From the NCBI GenBank assembly GCA_000223255.2, contig AFUT01000001.1, positions 459,165-523,164 on the forward strand: a DNA stretch of 64,000 nt. The letters run 5' to 3'. The stretch is from Streptococcus infantis SK970 (GTDB lineage: Bacteria; Bacillota; Bacilli; Lactobacillales; Streptococcaceae). A program made the position numbers and the translations under genes. Shown in pieces: positions 63,301 to 64,000 of the stretch; position 1 is the first letter of the stretch; every line of letters starts with the position of its first letter. The notes under the pieces are model-generated. The model worked only from the letters and a program-made list of their open reading frames with translations. It was not told the DNA's origin and did no database searches.

Positions 63301-64000
63301 TCAGCTTCGTCTTGAAAGATGAGAATGGTACGGTTCTACAAACGAAGACCAATGATTCCGATGGTAAAGTTTCCTTCGATGCGCTCACATACAAGAACAA
63401 TGAAGTTGGCGAGCATAAGTACACTGTAGAAGAAGTAGCTGGTTCAGAAGCAGGAATGACTTATGACCCAATGAAGGCAGAGGTTACAGTGACTGTAACG
63501 AAAGATGGTCATACCCTTACAGCAACCAAAGCACTTCCAACAGATACTGAGTTCAATAATACCTTCACACCAGGTGCGACAAGTGCACAATTCAATTTCA
63601 CTAAGAAATTGGAAGGAAAAACGCTTGAAGCCGATGCCTTCACCTTTGAATTGCTTGAAAATGGCACCGTCATTCAAACGAAGAAGAATGGGGCAGACGG
63701 CACGATTCAATTTGACGCCATTTCATATGATAAAGAAGGAACTCATACTTACACTGTTCGTGAAGTAGCAGGAACAGATACAGACATTGACTATGATAGT
63801 ATGAACGCAGAAGTGACTGTTAATGTCACTAAGAATGCGACAACTGGTGTCTTGACAGCCAATGTCACAATGCCAGCTGATAGCGAATTTAACAACTATG
63901 CGGTAGCTCCTGTCACTGCACAATTTGACTTCAGTAAGGCTCTTGCAGGACGTACCCTTAAAGCTGGTGAGTTCAGCTTCGTCTTGAAAGATGAGAATGG
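60355..64000 (+). pseudogene. Large repetitive cell-wall adhesin with pilin-type isopeptide domains, frameshifted and partial
   Basis: The N-terminus RFSIRKYTIGVASVLLSTLV is a YSIRK-type signal peptide, with cleavage near residue 40. A Ser/Thr-rich linker follows; the A5 run 60662-60666 lacks one A, and repair gives EKTEKQSNEIIEPTSSSATP and an open frame to the window end. About residues 165-500 look like the Ig-fold adhesive region of SdrG/Cna-type proteins (VVDIPDAVRIPTSLHYDVSG). From about residue 505 come repeated isopeptide-linkage domains with K in FDFSKALAGRTL, E in YTVEEVAG and N in FNN. The C-terminal anchor, expected to be LPxTG, lies beyond the window. It likely binds host or bacterial partners. 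Confidence 0.88.
62562..64000 (+). repeat. 672-bp tandem repeat within the adhesin (two full units and start of a third)
   Basis: Units start at 62562, 63234 and 63906 with GCTCCTGTCACTGCAC. Each encodes 224 residues, two isopeptide-type domains. Unit 1 differs from unit 2 at a few codons (FRFVLKDKNGA against FSFVLKDENGT; GVHKY against GEHKY). Unit 3 matches unit 2 as far as it is seen. The array continues past the window. Confidence 0.93.

Noticed and set aside
62420..63923. Repeated minus-strand frames in the adhesin region
   Set aside because: They are shadows of the repetitive plus-strand adhesin and recur only because the DNA is repeated.

Overview
The window looks like a low-GC streptococcal chromosome of the mitis/oralis/pneumoniae group. 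The main evidence is a LytA-type amidase with choline-binding repeats and a surface protein with a YSIRK-type signal peptide. No taxonomic search was run.

Layout. 1-1.3 kb holds a broken minus-strand gene fragment and an unrecognised plus-strand gene. 1.3-38.0 kb is a siphovirus-like prophage. Its minus-strand replication operon (family A DNA polymerase, two tiny membrane proteins, DUF2815 ssDNA-binding-like protein, DUF2800 RecB-like nuclease, small acidic protein) is divergent from a plus-strand operon (primase-helicase, VRR-NUC nuclease, SNF2 helicase, sigma region 4-like protein, small proteins, a phage MetK, HNH nuclease, two DNA methyltransferases). Packaging and head genes follow (TerS, TerL, an embedded RelBE-type toxin-antitoxin, portal fused to a ClpP-like protease, capsid, connectors), then the tail (tube, frameshifting chaperone, tape measure, Dit, a large tail protein with an S74 chaperone end), holin and LytA, a type I toxin-antitoxin locus, and two overlapping serine recombinases.

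38.0-44.8 kb is a probable defence or cargo island: a GmrSD-like DUF262/HNH protein with a partner, a 55-residue membrane peptide under a near-consensus promoter, a HEPN-motif protein and a winged-helix-like protein. 44.8-59.7 kb is an accessory array of small single-gene units (two TfoX-like proteins, an AAC(6')-like acetyltransferase, an APH-like kinase, two HEAT-repeat proteins, VOC, CPBP protease, nucleotidyltransferase-like protein, hydrolase, ADP-ribosylglycohydrolase, MerR-ABC operon). Several of these units are followed by copies of an intergenic repeat that looks like a structured RNA with compensatory changes. 59.7-64.0 kb is a promoter region and the start of a large repetitive cell-wall adhesin that runs off the window.

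Two cross-cutting observations matter most. First, at least 19 reading-frame breaks, inside and outside the prophage, are each repaired by adding one base to an A/T run. This points to systematic sequence error or a slippage-prone strain rather than a decayed prophage, so genes listed as pseudogene should be read as frameshifted in this sequence. Second, four copies of a CCGGAA-N20-TATAAA element with exactly conserved spacing sit in front of both replication operons and the recombinases, suggesting one dedicated regulator for the prophage.
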